This document shows, one piece after another, positions 35,642-43,247 of a stretch of 64,000 nucleotides of DNA (its first letter is position 1; each line of letters opens with the position of its first letter). The DNA comes from Francisella philomiragia subsp. philomiragia ATCC 25015 (GTDB lineage: Bacteria > Pseudomonadota > Gammaproteobacteria > Francisellales > Francisellaceae), in contig NZ_DS999312.1 in the NCBI RefSeq assembly GCF_000156715.1, positions 62,001 through 126,000 on the forward strand, written 5' to 3'. The position numbers and the translations under genes were made by a program. A model generated the notes under the pieces. It was not told the DNA's origin, searched no databases, and saw only the letters and a program-made list of their open reading frames with translations.

Positions 35642-35971
35642 TTATTTGACCGAGTCTATAAGTTCCTTAAGTTCACCCGACTCATTCATCTCCATTATTA
35701 TATCGCAACCGCCTATTAGTTCACCTTTTACCCATAGTTGAGGGAAAGTAGGCCAATCAGCATATTTAGGTAAAATAGCACGAATATCCGGATTTTCTAG
35801 AATATTAACGAACGCAAAGGGCTTTCCACATGCTCTAATTGCAGAAGCTGCATGGGCTGAGAACCCACACTGAGGCAAATTTGGAGAGCCTTTCATGTAT
35901 AGGATAATATCATTTTCCTTTAGTTGCTTTTCTATTCTATCAACAACTTTTTGTTCTTCTTGTGTATACAT
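35642..35971 (-). CDS. grxD: Monothiol glutaredoxin, CGFS type
   Basis: This 109-residue protein has the CGFS active site at C35-S38, the signature of Grx4-type monothiol glutaredoxins. The WPTFPQLWVKGELIGGCDI segment also fits the family. These proteins bind and transfer [2Fe-2S] clusters with glutathione in the cytoplasm. The gene diverges from sodB across a 135-base region with inverted repeats, and converges on the GH18 gene with a 17-base gap. Confidence 0.97.
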   Translation of the reverse strand: MYTQEEQKVVDRIEKQLKENDIILYMKGSPNLPQCGFSAHAASAIRACGKPFAFVNILENPDIRAILPKYADWPTFPQLWVKGELIGGCDIIMEMNESGELKELIDSVK

Positions 35972-36029
35972 ATTTATTTCCTTTTTATTTGATTAAACAA
36001 CTAAGTTTAGAAATTTTATCTAAAAAATG

Positions 36030-36073
36030 ATAGCATATTATACTAAACGGGTATAGTACCGAGATGCTATAAT
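36030..36073. promoter_or_regulatory. Divergent grxD/sodB promoter region with nested dyads
   Basis: An extended -10, TG-C-TATAAT (36065-36073), faces sodB. A minus-strand TATAAT (reads ATTATA at 36037-36042) faces grxD. A 7-bp inverted repeat ATAGCAT (36030-36036) / ATGCTAT (36064-36070) encloses a smaller dyad GGTA-TAG-TACC (36050-36060). The arms overlap both -10 elements, so a bound regulator would affect both genes. The regulator is unknown. Confidence 0.5.
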
Positions 36074-36106
36074 AATTAATTCAACTAGTTCAGGGAGAAT
36101 AATGAG

Positions 36107-36685
36107 ATGAAATTTGAATTACCAAAACTACCTTATGCATTTGATGCATTGGAGCCTACTATTTCAAAAGAAACGATTGAGTATCATTATGGTAAGCACC
36201 ATCAAGCTTATGTAACTAATCTAAACAATCTGATTGAAGGTACAGAGCATGCTGGTAAAAATTTAGAAGAAATAATAAAAACTTCTTCAGGCGGTATATT
36301 TAATAATGCTGCTCAAGTGTATAATCACACATTTTATTGGAATTGCCTGTCACCAGTTAAAACTGAACCATCAAGCGAGTTAAAAGCAGCGATTATTGAA
36401 ACTTTTGGTTCAATAGATAACTTTAAGGATCAATTCTCGAAAGCGGCTGTAGCTACATTTGGATCTGGTTGGGCTTGGCTGGTAAAAAATACCGAAGGCA
36501 AACTTGAGATTGTTACTACTAGTAATGCAGGCTGTCCTTTGACGGATAACAAAAAACCTTTACTTACATTTGATGTTTGGGAGCATGCTTATTATATTGA
36601 TTATCGTAATGCAAGACCTAAATATGTTGAGTCTTTATGGGATATAGTAAATTGGAAATTTGTTTCTGAGCAGTTTAAGAAATAG
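36107..36685 (+). CDS. sodB: Iron superoxide dismutase
   Basis: SodB (192 residues) converts superoxide to hydrogen peroxide and oxygen. The metal ligands are H27, H74, D156 and H160 (DVWEHAYY). The AQVYNHTFYWNC and GSGWAWLV segments are typical of the Fe/Mn superoxide dismutase family, and AAQVYNH with a Gln before the helix suggests the iron type. The ribosome binding site is AGGGAG. It diverges from grxD. Confidence 0.97.
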   Translation: MKFELPKLPYAFDALEPTISKETIEYHYGKHHQAYVTNLNNLIEGTEHAGKNLEEIIKTSSGGIFNNAAQVYNHTFYWNCLSPVKTEPSSELKAAIIETFGSIDNFKDQFSKAAVATFGSGWAWLVKNTEGKLEIVTTSNAGCPLTDNKKPLLTFDVWEHAYYIDYRNARPKYVESLWDIVNWKFVSEQFKK

Positions 36686-36696
36686 GGTTGTATCAA

Positions 36697-36885
36697 GTGA
36701 ATAAAAATAAAATACCACTATATTCTTTTATTGTTGGAGTATTGTCTATAGTATTTGTTTTAGTGGTGATTATACTATTTCCAAGTCTTCAAATAACTGC
36801 TGTTACAAAAAATATTGTACTAGCAGTTCTTTTGTTTCCGTGGATAATTTTTATTATTTCTCTATTATTTGTTAGAAAAAAATAA
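36697..36885 (+). CDS. Small two-helix membrane protein, unknown function
   Basis: This protein of about 62 residues has two predicted membrane helices (YSFIVGVLSIVFVLVVIILF and IVLAVLLFPWIIFIISLLFV) and a basic C-terminus RKK. It begins just after sodB and is probably read with it. I use GTG 36697 because AGGG lies about 9 bases upstream; a TTG at 36688 in the same frame is the alternative. I do not recognise a family. It could be a chance open frame, but the clear two-helix layout with positive ends argues for a real product. Confidence 0.55.
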   Translation: MNKNKIPLYSFIVGVLSIVFVLVVIILFPSLQITAVTKNIVLAVLLFPWIIFIISLLFVRKK

Positions 36886-36901
36886 ATAAATCTTTGAGTA
36901 T

Positions 36902-38275
36902 TTATTGGATATTTGCCATTAGTTTAATTCTTTGTCTAAAAATGTAGATGATAGTAGATATAAGTATTCCTATTATAAAGCTTGCTATGAAAAGTCCTTC
37001 CCATTTATAGTGGCTTTGTACATATCCCGCAAATGGTCCTACAAGGACTCTTCCTAGTGAATCAATTGAACTAAGGACAGCAAATTGCGTTGCGGAAAAT
37101 TTTATATTTACAAGACTCATAATCATCGCTACAAGTATTGCTGTACCCATTGCTCCACAAAAATACTCAACAGCAACAGAGCTTACCATTAGATAGTAGT
37201 TTTTACCAACAATTGCTAGTAACACATACATTAGATTTGCTGATGCCATAATAATACTAAAGAAGAGAAAACTTTTGTAAATACCTATTTTTCTTGCGAT
37301 TAGTCCACCTACGATAAGACCTATTAAAGTTGCTGCTAATGAAAAAGCTTTGTACGAAACTGCTATTGTGGTTTTATCAAATCCTAAGTCGGCAAAAAAG
37401 ACTGTATTAAGTGAAAATGCGATCGCATCTGCAAGTTTATATCCAATTATTATCAATAATATTATAATTGCAGTTTTGATTCCCTGTCGTTTAAAAAACT
37501 CAATAAAAGGCTGTGTGAAGGCTTCTTTAAAACTTTTTGGAGTTTTGGCCGATGAAGGTTCTTTTAGAAATAAACAATATAATGGGCAGATTATGAAAAA
37601 TGCAAGAATTGTTATTAGTGCTAGGCTCCAACTGTTAGATATAAGTTTTTGAGTAGAAACTATATCAATATTAGTAAATAAGACATTGCTACCATAGTAT
37701 TCAGTAAGTTTAGGTGTACATATCTCTATAGGTTCAGCACCGCCACTATAATAATCAGCAAATATTAGTACTAACGAGCCTGTTACAAGCATTGCAATAC
37801 GATAGCCCATAACCGCTATAGCATTACCAAGAGCCTTCTCTCTCTCATTAAGAACCTCAGTCTGATATGCATTTATGGCGATGTCTTGTGTTGCAGATGT
37901 AAAGCATATTAAAAAGCCGATAAAAGCGATCATAAATGGTTGAGCTGCGGGAGATAATTGACTCATAAGAGCTATTAGAACAATTAGGCTTATCTGTGTT
38001 GTAAGTATCCAACCTTTGCGTCTACCAATCCCTAAAATATTAATTTTATCAAGGAATGGAGCCCATAGGTATTTAAATGTATATGGTATTGCTATAAGTG
38101 TTAAAAAACTTATATTTTGAATATTGATACCACTATCTTTATACCAAAGCAGTAATGATGATGCTGTAAGCATCAGAGGTAATCCAGAGGCATAACCTAA
38201 AATTAGCATAGTAAACATTTTAGGCTGTTTAAATGGTGCAACCAATTTGTCACTAAATGTTAGAGAGTTATTCAT
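36902..38275 (-). CDS. ampG: AmpG-like muropeptide MFS permease
   Basis: This 457-residue MFS protein with about 12 helices resembles AmpG, which imports GlcNAc-anhydroMurNAc-peptides from the periplasm for cell wall recycling. The N-terminal LGYASGLPLMLTASSLLLWY and the PYTFKYLWAPFLDKI loop are strong AmpG features, as is CFTSATQDIAINAYQTEVL. It follows gltA in the same direction with an 88-base gap and converges on the small sodB-linked gene. Confidence 0.88.
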   Translation of the reverse strand: MNNSLTFSDKLVAPFKQPKMFTMLILGYASGLPLMLTASSLLLWYKDSGINIQNISFLTLIAIPYTFKYLWAPFLDKINILGIGRRKGWILTTQISLIVLIALMSQLSPAAQPFMIAFIGFLICFTSATQDIAINAYQTEVLNEREKALGNAIAVMGYRIAMLVTGSLVLIFADYYSGGAEPIEICTPKLTEYYGSNVLFTNIDIVSTQKLISNSWSLALITILAFFIICPLYCLFLKEPSSAKTPKSFKEAFTQPFIEFFKRQGIKTAIIILLIIIGYKLADAIAFSLNTVFFADLGFDKTTIAVSYKAFSLAATLIGLIVGGLIARKIGIYKSFLFFSIIMASANLMYVLLAIVGKNYYLMVSSVAVEYFCGAMGTAILVAMIMSLVNIKFSATQFAVLSSIDSLGRVLVGPFAGYVQSHYKWEGLFIASFIIGILISTIIYIFRQRIKLMANIQ

Positions 38276-38363
38276 TATCTATAGAATAGAAATTTTTTGA
38301 TAAAAGAATCGTAGTTTAATTAAAGAAAAAAGTAAATAAAATAAGAAAGCAGTTTTGATTAAA

Positions 38364-39623
38364 TTATAGATCTCTACTTGTTGCACCAGTATATAATTGT
38401 CTCGGACGACCAATTTTTTGTGCTGGATCATTCACCATTTCGATCCATTGAGATATCCAACCAGAAGTTCTAGCAAGAGCGAATATTGCTGTGAACATAC
38501 TCTCTGGAATACCCATAGCTTTTAATATGATTCCAGAGTAAAAATCTACGTTAGGGAAAAGCTTTCTCTCAATGAAGTAGCTGTCCTGAAGAGCAATTTC
38601 TTCTAGTTTCTTTGCGATTGCAAGAAGAGGATTGTCACTATGACCAAGCTTAGCAAGAATTTCTTCACAATTTTTCTTCATTGCAGTTGCTCTTGGATCA
38701 GTGTTTTTATAAACTCTATGACCGAATCCCATTAGTCTAAATGGATCATCTTTATCTTTCGCTTTCTCTATAAACTTATCGATATTATCAACACTACCAA
38801 TTTTTGATAGCATTTTTAATACAGCTTCGTTAGCGCCACCATGAGCAGGACCCCAAAGTGCTGTAATACCTGCTATGATAGCTGCATAAGGAGAGTTACC
38901 TGTTGAGCCAGAAAGTCTAACTGTAGATGTTGAGGCATTTTGCTCGTGATCAGCATGAAGCATGAAAATAGTATCCATAGCTTTAACGTGTAGCTCATCA
39001 GGCTTAAAGCTTTCGTCCTCTGCAAACATCATGTATATAAAGTTTTCAGCATAACCATACTCTTTTTTAGGTTCTAGGAATTTTTTACCTTGGTTATGTC
39101 TGTAAGCCATAGCTGCAATAGTTGCAATCTTAGCAACTATATTTTTAGCAACTTCATCTTGTGCTTCAGTTTGACCCTTGTGAATATGTTCAGCAGCCAA
39201 AACATTGACACCGGCAATTAATCCAGACATTGGATGAGTGTGTTGTGGCATAGCAGAAATAGCTGCTTTAACATGCTCACATACTGGCATCTTAGCTATA
39301 ATCTCTTCTCTAAAATCTTTGATCTGAGAATCTGTTCCTAATTCACCATAAATCAAAGCATAGCAAAGATTTCTGTAATTTGATTTCTGCGTCCATTGTT
39401 CGATTGGATAGCCTCTATGTAAAAGAATACCTTTGCCACCGTCGATATACGTGATTTTAGATTCACATGCAGCTGTCGACATAAAGCCAGGGTCATAAGT
39501 AAAGACACCATGCTTTACTAGAGATGATACATCTATGCAGTCATTACCTAGACTAGGAGAGTAGACTGGTAATTCTATTTCAATATTTTTATCTGCATAC
39601 TTAAGAGTTGCATATTTACTCAT
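38364..39623 (-). CDS. gltA: Citrate synthase
   Basis: GltA condenses acetyl-CoA with oxaloacetate. It is a hexameric Gram-negative type enzyme of 419 residues. The active-site GFGHRVYKNTDPRA segment, the LHADHEQNASTSTVRL block and the C-terminal IGRPRQLYTG are visible. The frame is open 27 codons further upstream, but GGAGG lies 7 bases before ATG 39623 and the protein then begins MSKYATLKYADKNIEIELP, so the upstream extension is rejected. Divergent from sdhC. Confidence 0.97.
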   Translation of the reverse strand: MSKYATLKYADKNIEIELPVYSPSLGNDCIDVSSLVKHGVFTYDPGFMSTAACESKITYIDGGKGILLHRGYPIEQWTQKSNYRNLCYALIYGELGTDSQIKDFREEIIAKMPVCEHVKAAISAMPQHTHPMSGLIAGVNVLAAEHIHKGQTEAQDEVAKNIVAKIATIAAMAYRHNQGKKFLEPKKEYGYAENFIYMMFAEDESFKPDELHVKAMDTIFMLHADHEQNASTSTVRLSGSTGNSPYAAIIAGITALWGPAHGGANEAVLKMLSKIGSVDNIDKFIEKAKDKDDPFRLMGFGHRVYKNTDPRATAMKKNCEEILAKLGHSDNPLLAIAKKLEEIALQDSYFIERKLFPNVDFYSGIILKAMGIPESMFTAIFALARTSGWISQWIEMVNDPAQKIGRPRQLYTGATSRDL

Positions 39624-39969
39624 TAATAGGCCTCCAAGTGAGTTGATCAAAAAATACAATGCAAAAGGTTTGCAATAAAAAGATACCTTTTCTAAAAAAA
39701 ACATATTTATTTAGGTATCATTACAGGGGAATAATAAGCTAAAGATTTCTGTTTTGCAAATAAAAAAGTCATAAGATATCAATGATGTGAATATTGTTTA
39801 TTTTGCTTAATAGTTTGTTGCATTTAATTATCTAGTAAAATAGAATCAAAAATTTGTTTAAGTATTTGAATTTGTTTTACTAAAAATATATTATTTAAGA
39901 GTTGTTGTATAACATTGGTTTACATCCGATTTACTGATATACATAAATTGCTTCGGAGGAATGTCGAGC
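39624..39969. promoter_or_regulatory. gltA-sdhC divergent intergenic region (346 bp)
   Basis: This stretch without a gene separates gltA (minus) from sdhCDAB-sucAB (plus). A 7-bp inverted repeat GATACCT (39682-39688) / AGGTATC (39713-39719), separated by 24 bases, lies 59 bases upstream of the gltA ATG. Near the other end is an sdhC promoter (39915-39943). The rest is AT-rich and shows no convincing open frame. Confidence 0.6.
39915..39943 (+). promoter_or_regulatory. Candidate sdhC promoter (extended -10)
   Basis: TTGGTT (39915-39920) and TATACA (39938-39943) are 17 bases apart, with TGA immediately before the -10 (extended -10 form). Transcription would begin near 39950, leaving a short leader with GGAGGA at 39955-39960. 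Confidence 0.5.
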
Positions 39970-40350
39970 ATGAAAAAAATTACTAATGTTGATTTGATGT
40001 CAATTAAATCTTATAAGTTTCCTATTACTGCTATTAGCTCTATACTGCATCGTATATCTGGTGTGGTATTGATTTTTGCAATACCTCTGGCGGTTGTTGG
40101 TATGAATTATACACTTGCAGGTCCGGATGGCTATCAGCAAACTGTTGCTGTTTTGACTAGAGGATGGTGCAGTATATTCTTTTGGCTGTTTTTATCATCT
40201 ATAACCTATCATGTTTATGCAGGTGTCAGACATATGATTATGGATATGGGTTTTGGTGAAAGTATGAAAGCAGCTAAGATTACTTCGTTGCTTGTTATTA
40301 TTTTAGGTGTTTTATCTGCTATTTTATGGGGGTGCTACTTATGGCTGTAA
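39970..40350 (+). CDS. sdhC: Succinate dehydrogenase cytochrome b556 subunit
   Basis: SdhC (126 residues) is one of two membrane anchors of complex II and binds heme b and quinone. The RISGVVLIF helix with the preceding SSILHR and the HVYAGVRHMIMDMG heme-ligand His segment are typical. I start at ATG 39970: GGAGGA (39955-39960) lies 9 bases upstream, whereas the ATG at 39961 directly abuts it. The end overlaps sdhD by 10 bases. Confidence 0.95.
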   Translation: MKKITNVDLMSIKSYKFPITAISSILHRISGVVLIFAIPLAVVGMNYTLAGPDGYQQTVAVLTRGWCSIFFWLFLSSITYHVYAGVRHMIMDMGFGESMKAAKITSLLVIILGVLSAILWGCYLWL

Positions 40351-40694
40351 TTTCATTAACTTCTTCTGGAATTAAAGACTTCTTTGTTCAAAGAGTAACA
40401 GCTGTGATTATTGCTGTTTACTTTGGTTATCTGATTTTGGAAACTTTGTGTTTATCTCATGCTGGAACACTTAATTATGACAGTTGGAGAGGATTGTTCA
40501 CAGATAGTATGTTTTTTAGAGTCGCTACACTGATGGCTTATCTAGCCATGTTTTTCCATGCTTGGGTTGGTATTTGGATTATTTGTGGTGACTATATTAA
40601 GTATGCTTGGGCATCAGCTCTTGTTATGCTGAGCTTTGTGCTGATTTATGTGTTCTGCTTTTTTTGGTTATTCGCAGTTTTATTTTTCTACTAA
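40341..40694 (+). CDS. sdhD: Succinate dehydrogenase membrane anchor subunit D
   Basis: SdhD (117 residues) has three membrane helices. The SGIKDFFVQRVTAVIIAVYF segment and the HAWVGIWIICGDYIK helix with the heme-ligand His are typical. I start at ATG 40341 with GGGGGTG about 6 bases upstream. An in-frame ATG at 40326 has no ribosome binding site and lies in the end of sdhC. Overlap with sdhC suggests coupled translation. Confidence 0.94.
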   Translation: MAVISLTSSGIKDFFVQRVTAVIIAVYFGYLILETLCLSHAGTLNYDSWRGLFTDSMFFRVATLMAYLAMFFHAWVGIWIICGDYIKYAWASALVMLSFVLIYVFCFFWLFAVLFFY

Positions 40695-40706
40695 GAGGTT
40701 ATTTTT

Positions 40707-42500
40707 ATGAGTATAGCTACGCAAGAGTTTGATGCTATTGTAATTGGTGCTGGAGGTGCTGGTCTGAGAGCATCTTTTCAGTTGTCGCAATCAGGTTTCA
40801 AAACAGCTGTTGTGTCTAAAGTTTTTCCTACTAGATCGCATACGGTTGCAGCCCAGGGGGGTATTGCAGCTGCTCTAGGAAATATTGAATTTAATGATGG
40901 ATTGCCATCAGATGATTGGAAATGGCATATGTACGATACGGTTAAAGGTTCTGATTATATTGGTGATCAGGATGCGATTGAATACATGTGTGAGCATGCG
41001 CCGCAGTCAATTATTGAGTTAGAGCATATGGGTATGCCTTTCTCAAGACTAAAAAACGGTAAGATATATCAGCGAGCATTTGGTGGTATGTCTAGAAATT
41101 ATGATCCTGCTAATCAGGCAGAAAGAACTTGTGCTGCGGCTGATAGAACTGGGCATGCGCTTTTACACACCTTATATCAGGGCAATCTTTCTCATAAAAC
41201 TGATTTTTATACGGAATGGTTTGCTGTTGACTTGGTCAAAGCTGATGATGGAAGTATAGCCGGTGTAATAGCTCTTAGCATAGAAACAGGAGAAACTGTT
41301 TTCTTGAAAGCAAAAATTACTATATTGGCTACTGGTGGAGCAGGTCGTATATACGAATCTAGTACTAATGCCTATATCAACACAGGTGATGGTATGGGTC
41401 TTGCTTTAAGAGCAGGTTTGCCACTTCAGGACATGGAGTTTTGGCAATTTCACCCTACTGGTATTGCTGGAGCTGGGGTTTTGGTTACTGAGGGATGTCG
41501 AGGTGAAGGTGGAGTGTTACGTAACAAAGATGGCGAGAGATTTATGGAGAGATATGCTCCTAATGCAAAAGATCTTGCTTGTCGTGATGTTGTGTCGCGT
41601 GCATCGCAACAAGAAATTATGGAAGGTCGTGGTGATACTTTCTCTGGGACAAGTTGTGTATGGCTAGACTTGACTCACCTTGGTGAAGAAGTTATTGATG
41701 AAAGATTGCCTACAGTTAGAGAGTTAGGTAGAACTTTTGCTGGTATAGATCCTGTTGAGAAGCCTATACCAGTTGTACCTACATGTCATTACCAAATGGG
41801 TGGAATACCAACTAACAAGCATGGTCAGGTAATCACTCAGGTGAATGGTGAAGATAAGGTTATTGGTGGCTTATATGCCGTTGGTGAATGTGCTTCTGTA
41901 TCAGTACATGGTGCAAATAGACTTGGTAGTAACTCTTTATTAGATTTGGTTGTATTTGGTAGAGCTGCAGGTATGCATGCTGAGCAGAGTTTAAAAGAAG
42001 GTATGCCTTCGAAAGAAGTTTCGCAAGAGAATATTGAAAAAGCAACTGCTAGAATCACTAAGTGGGATACTTCTGAGCAAAGAGGTTGTCAAGAAAAAAT
42101 AGCGGTGCTTAGAAAAGAGCTTCAGCAGACTATGCAACAATATTTCTCAGTATTTAGGCAAGAAAGTACAATGAAAGAAGGTCTTGATAAGTTATTCAAA
42201 ATTAGAGAAAGACTTGATAATGCTGTTTTGGAAGATAATTCTAGAATTTTCAATATGATGAGAATAGAGGCTTTGGAACTAGATAATCTTGTATTGACTG
42301 CGATAGCTACGGCGAAGTTAGCACTTGAAAGAAAAGAGTCTAGAGGTGCGCATTCGAGAGTAGATTATCCTGAAAGAGATGATAAGAACTGGATGAAGCA
42401 TACGTTGTATTTCTTAGATGGTGATAAAACATCACAACGTGATGTAAATATGTCTCCTACTAAGGTTAAAGCTTTCCAACCAGCAGAACGTAAGTATTAA
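40707..42500 (+). CDS. sdhA: Succinate dehydrogenase flavoprotein subunit
   Basis: SdhA (597 residues) oxidises succinate to fumarate with covalent FAD. The N-terminal dinucleotide fold [18 protein letters not shown] and the flavinylation histidine in [16 protein letters not shown] (near residue 46) are present, as is the active-site Arg/His block [21 protein letters not shown]. The C-terminal [14 protein letters not shown] is also conserved. It starts 12 bases after sdhD. Confidence 0.98.
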   Translation: MSIATQEFDAIVIGAGGAGLRASFQLSQSGFKTAVVSKVFPTRSHTVAAQGGIAAALGNIEFNDGLPSDDWKWHMYDTVKGSDYIGDQDAIEYMCEHAPQSIIELEHMGMPFSRLKNGKIYQRAFGGMSRNYDPANQAERTCAAADRTGHALLHTLYQGNLSHKTDFYTEWFAVDLVKADDGSIAGVIALSIETGETVFLKAKITILATGGAGRIYESSTNAYINTGDGMGLALRAGLPLQDMEFWQFHPTGIAGAGVLVTEGCRGEGGVLRNKDGERFMERYAPNAKDLACRDVVSRASQQEIMEGRGDTFSGTSCVWLDLTHLGEEVIDERLPTVRELGRTFAGIDPVEKPIPVVPTCHYQMGGIPTNKHGQVITQVNGEDKVIGGLYAVGECASVSVHGANRLGSNSLLDLVVFGRAAGMHAEQSLKEGMPSKEVSQENIEKATARITKWDTSEQRGCQEKIAVLRKELQQTMQQYFSVFRQESTMKEGLDKLFKIRERLDNAVLEDNSRIFNMMRIEALELDNLVLTAIATAKLALERKESRGAHSRVDYPERDDKNWMKHTLYFLDGDKTSQRDVNMSPTKVKAFQPAERKY

Positions 42501-42516
42501 TACGAGGATTTGATAA

Positions 42517-43218
42517 ATGGATGTAAGATTTAAGATTTATAGATATAATCCAGAAGTAGATAAAAAGCCATATTATGATGAGTATACTGTCACAGTAGAA
42601 AATGAGGGAGTTAAAGTCTTGACTGCTTTGGAACTTATCAAAGAACAGGACCCTACATTGGCTATGAGAAGATCTTGTAGAGAAGGTGTCTGCGGTTCTG
42701 ATGGTATGAATATTAATGGTAAAAACCGTTTGGCATGTATTACCTCAATTGGAGAGTTAAAGCAACCAATCAAAGTTAATCCTCTACCGGGCTTACCAGT
42801 TGTTAGAGACTTGATTGTAGATATGAAGCAGTTTTATAAAAACTATGAAAAGGTTAAGCCATATCTCATAAATGATGAAGAACCTCCGGTCAAGGAAAGG
42901 TTGCAGTCTCCTGAAGATAGAGCTAAATTGGATGGTCTTTATGAGTGTATTCTATGTGCATGTTGTACAACATCATGTCCATCTTTTTGGTGGAATCCAG
43001 ATAAGTTCATAGGGCCTTCAGGTTTGTTACAGGCATATAGATTTATTGCAGATTCAAGAGATACTGCTACGGAACAAAGACTTGAAGATTTAAAAGATCC
43101 GTTTAGTCTATTTAGATGTAGAACTATTATGAACTGTGTTTCTGTGTGTCCTAAAGGTCTTAATCCTACAGAAGCTATCGGTAAGATCAGATCTGCACTA
43201 TTAAAGAAAAATGTGTAA
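42517..43218 (+). CDS. sdhB: Succinate dehydrogenase iron-sulfur subunit
   Basis: SdhB (233 residues) carries electrons from FAD to quinone through three clusters. The ligands are visible: [2Fe-2S] in SCREGVCGSDG with NRLAC, [4Fe-4S] in CILCACCTTSCP, and the [3Fe-4S] region in CRTIMNCVSVCPKGLNP. The ATG is 16 bases after sdhA. sucA follows after 29 bases, so complex II and 2-oxoglutarate dehydrogenase are probably co-transcribed. Confidence 0.98.
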   Translation: MDVRFKIYRYNPEVDKKPYYDEYTVTVENEGVKVLTALELIKEQDPTLAMRRSCREGVCGSDGMNINGKNRLACITSIGELKQPIKVNPLPGLPVVRDLIVDMKQFYKNYEKVKPYLINDEEPPVKERLQSPEDRAKLDGLYECILCACCTTSCPSFWWNPDKFIGPSGLLQAYRFIADSRDTATEQRLEDLKDPFSLFRCRTIMNCVSVCPKGLNPTEAIGKIRSALLKKNV

Positions 43219-43247
43219 AATTTAAAACCTGACATTTAGGTATTTAT

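Noticed and set aside
39624-39704. 27-codon N-terminal extension of citrate synthase
   Set aside because: GGAGG sits 7 bases before the internal ATG, and family members begin at that point.
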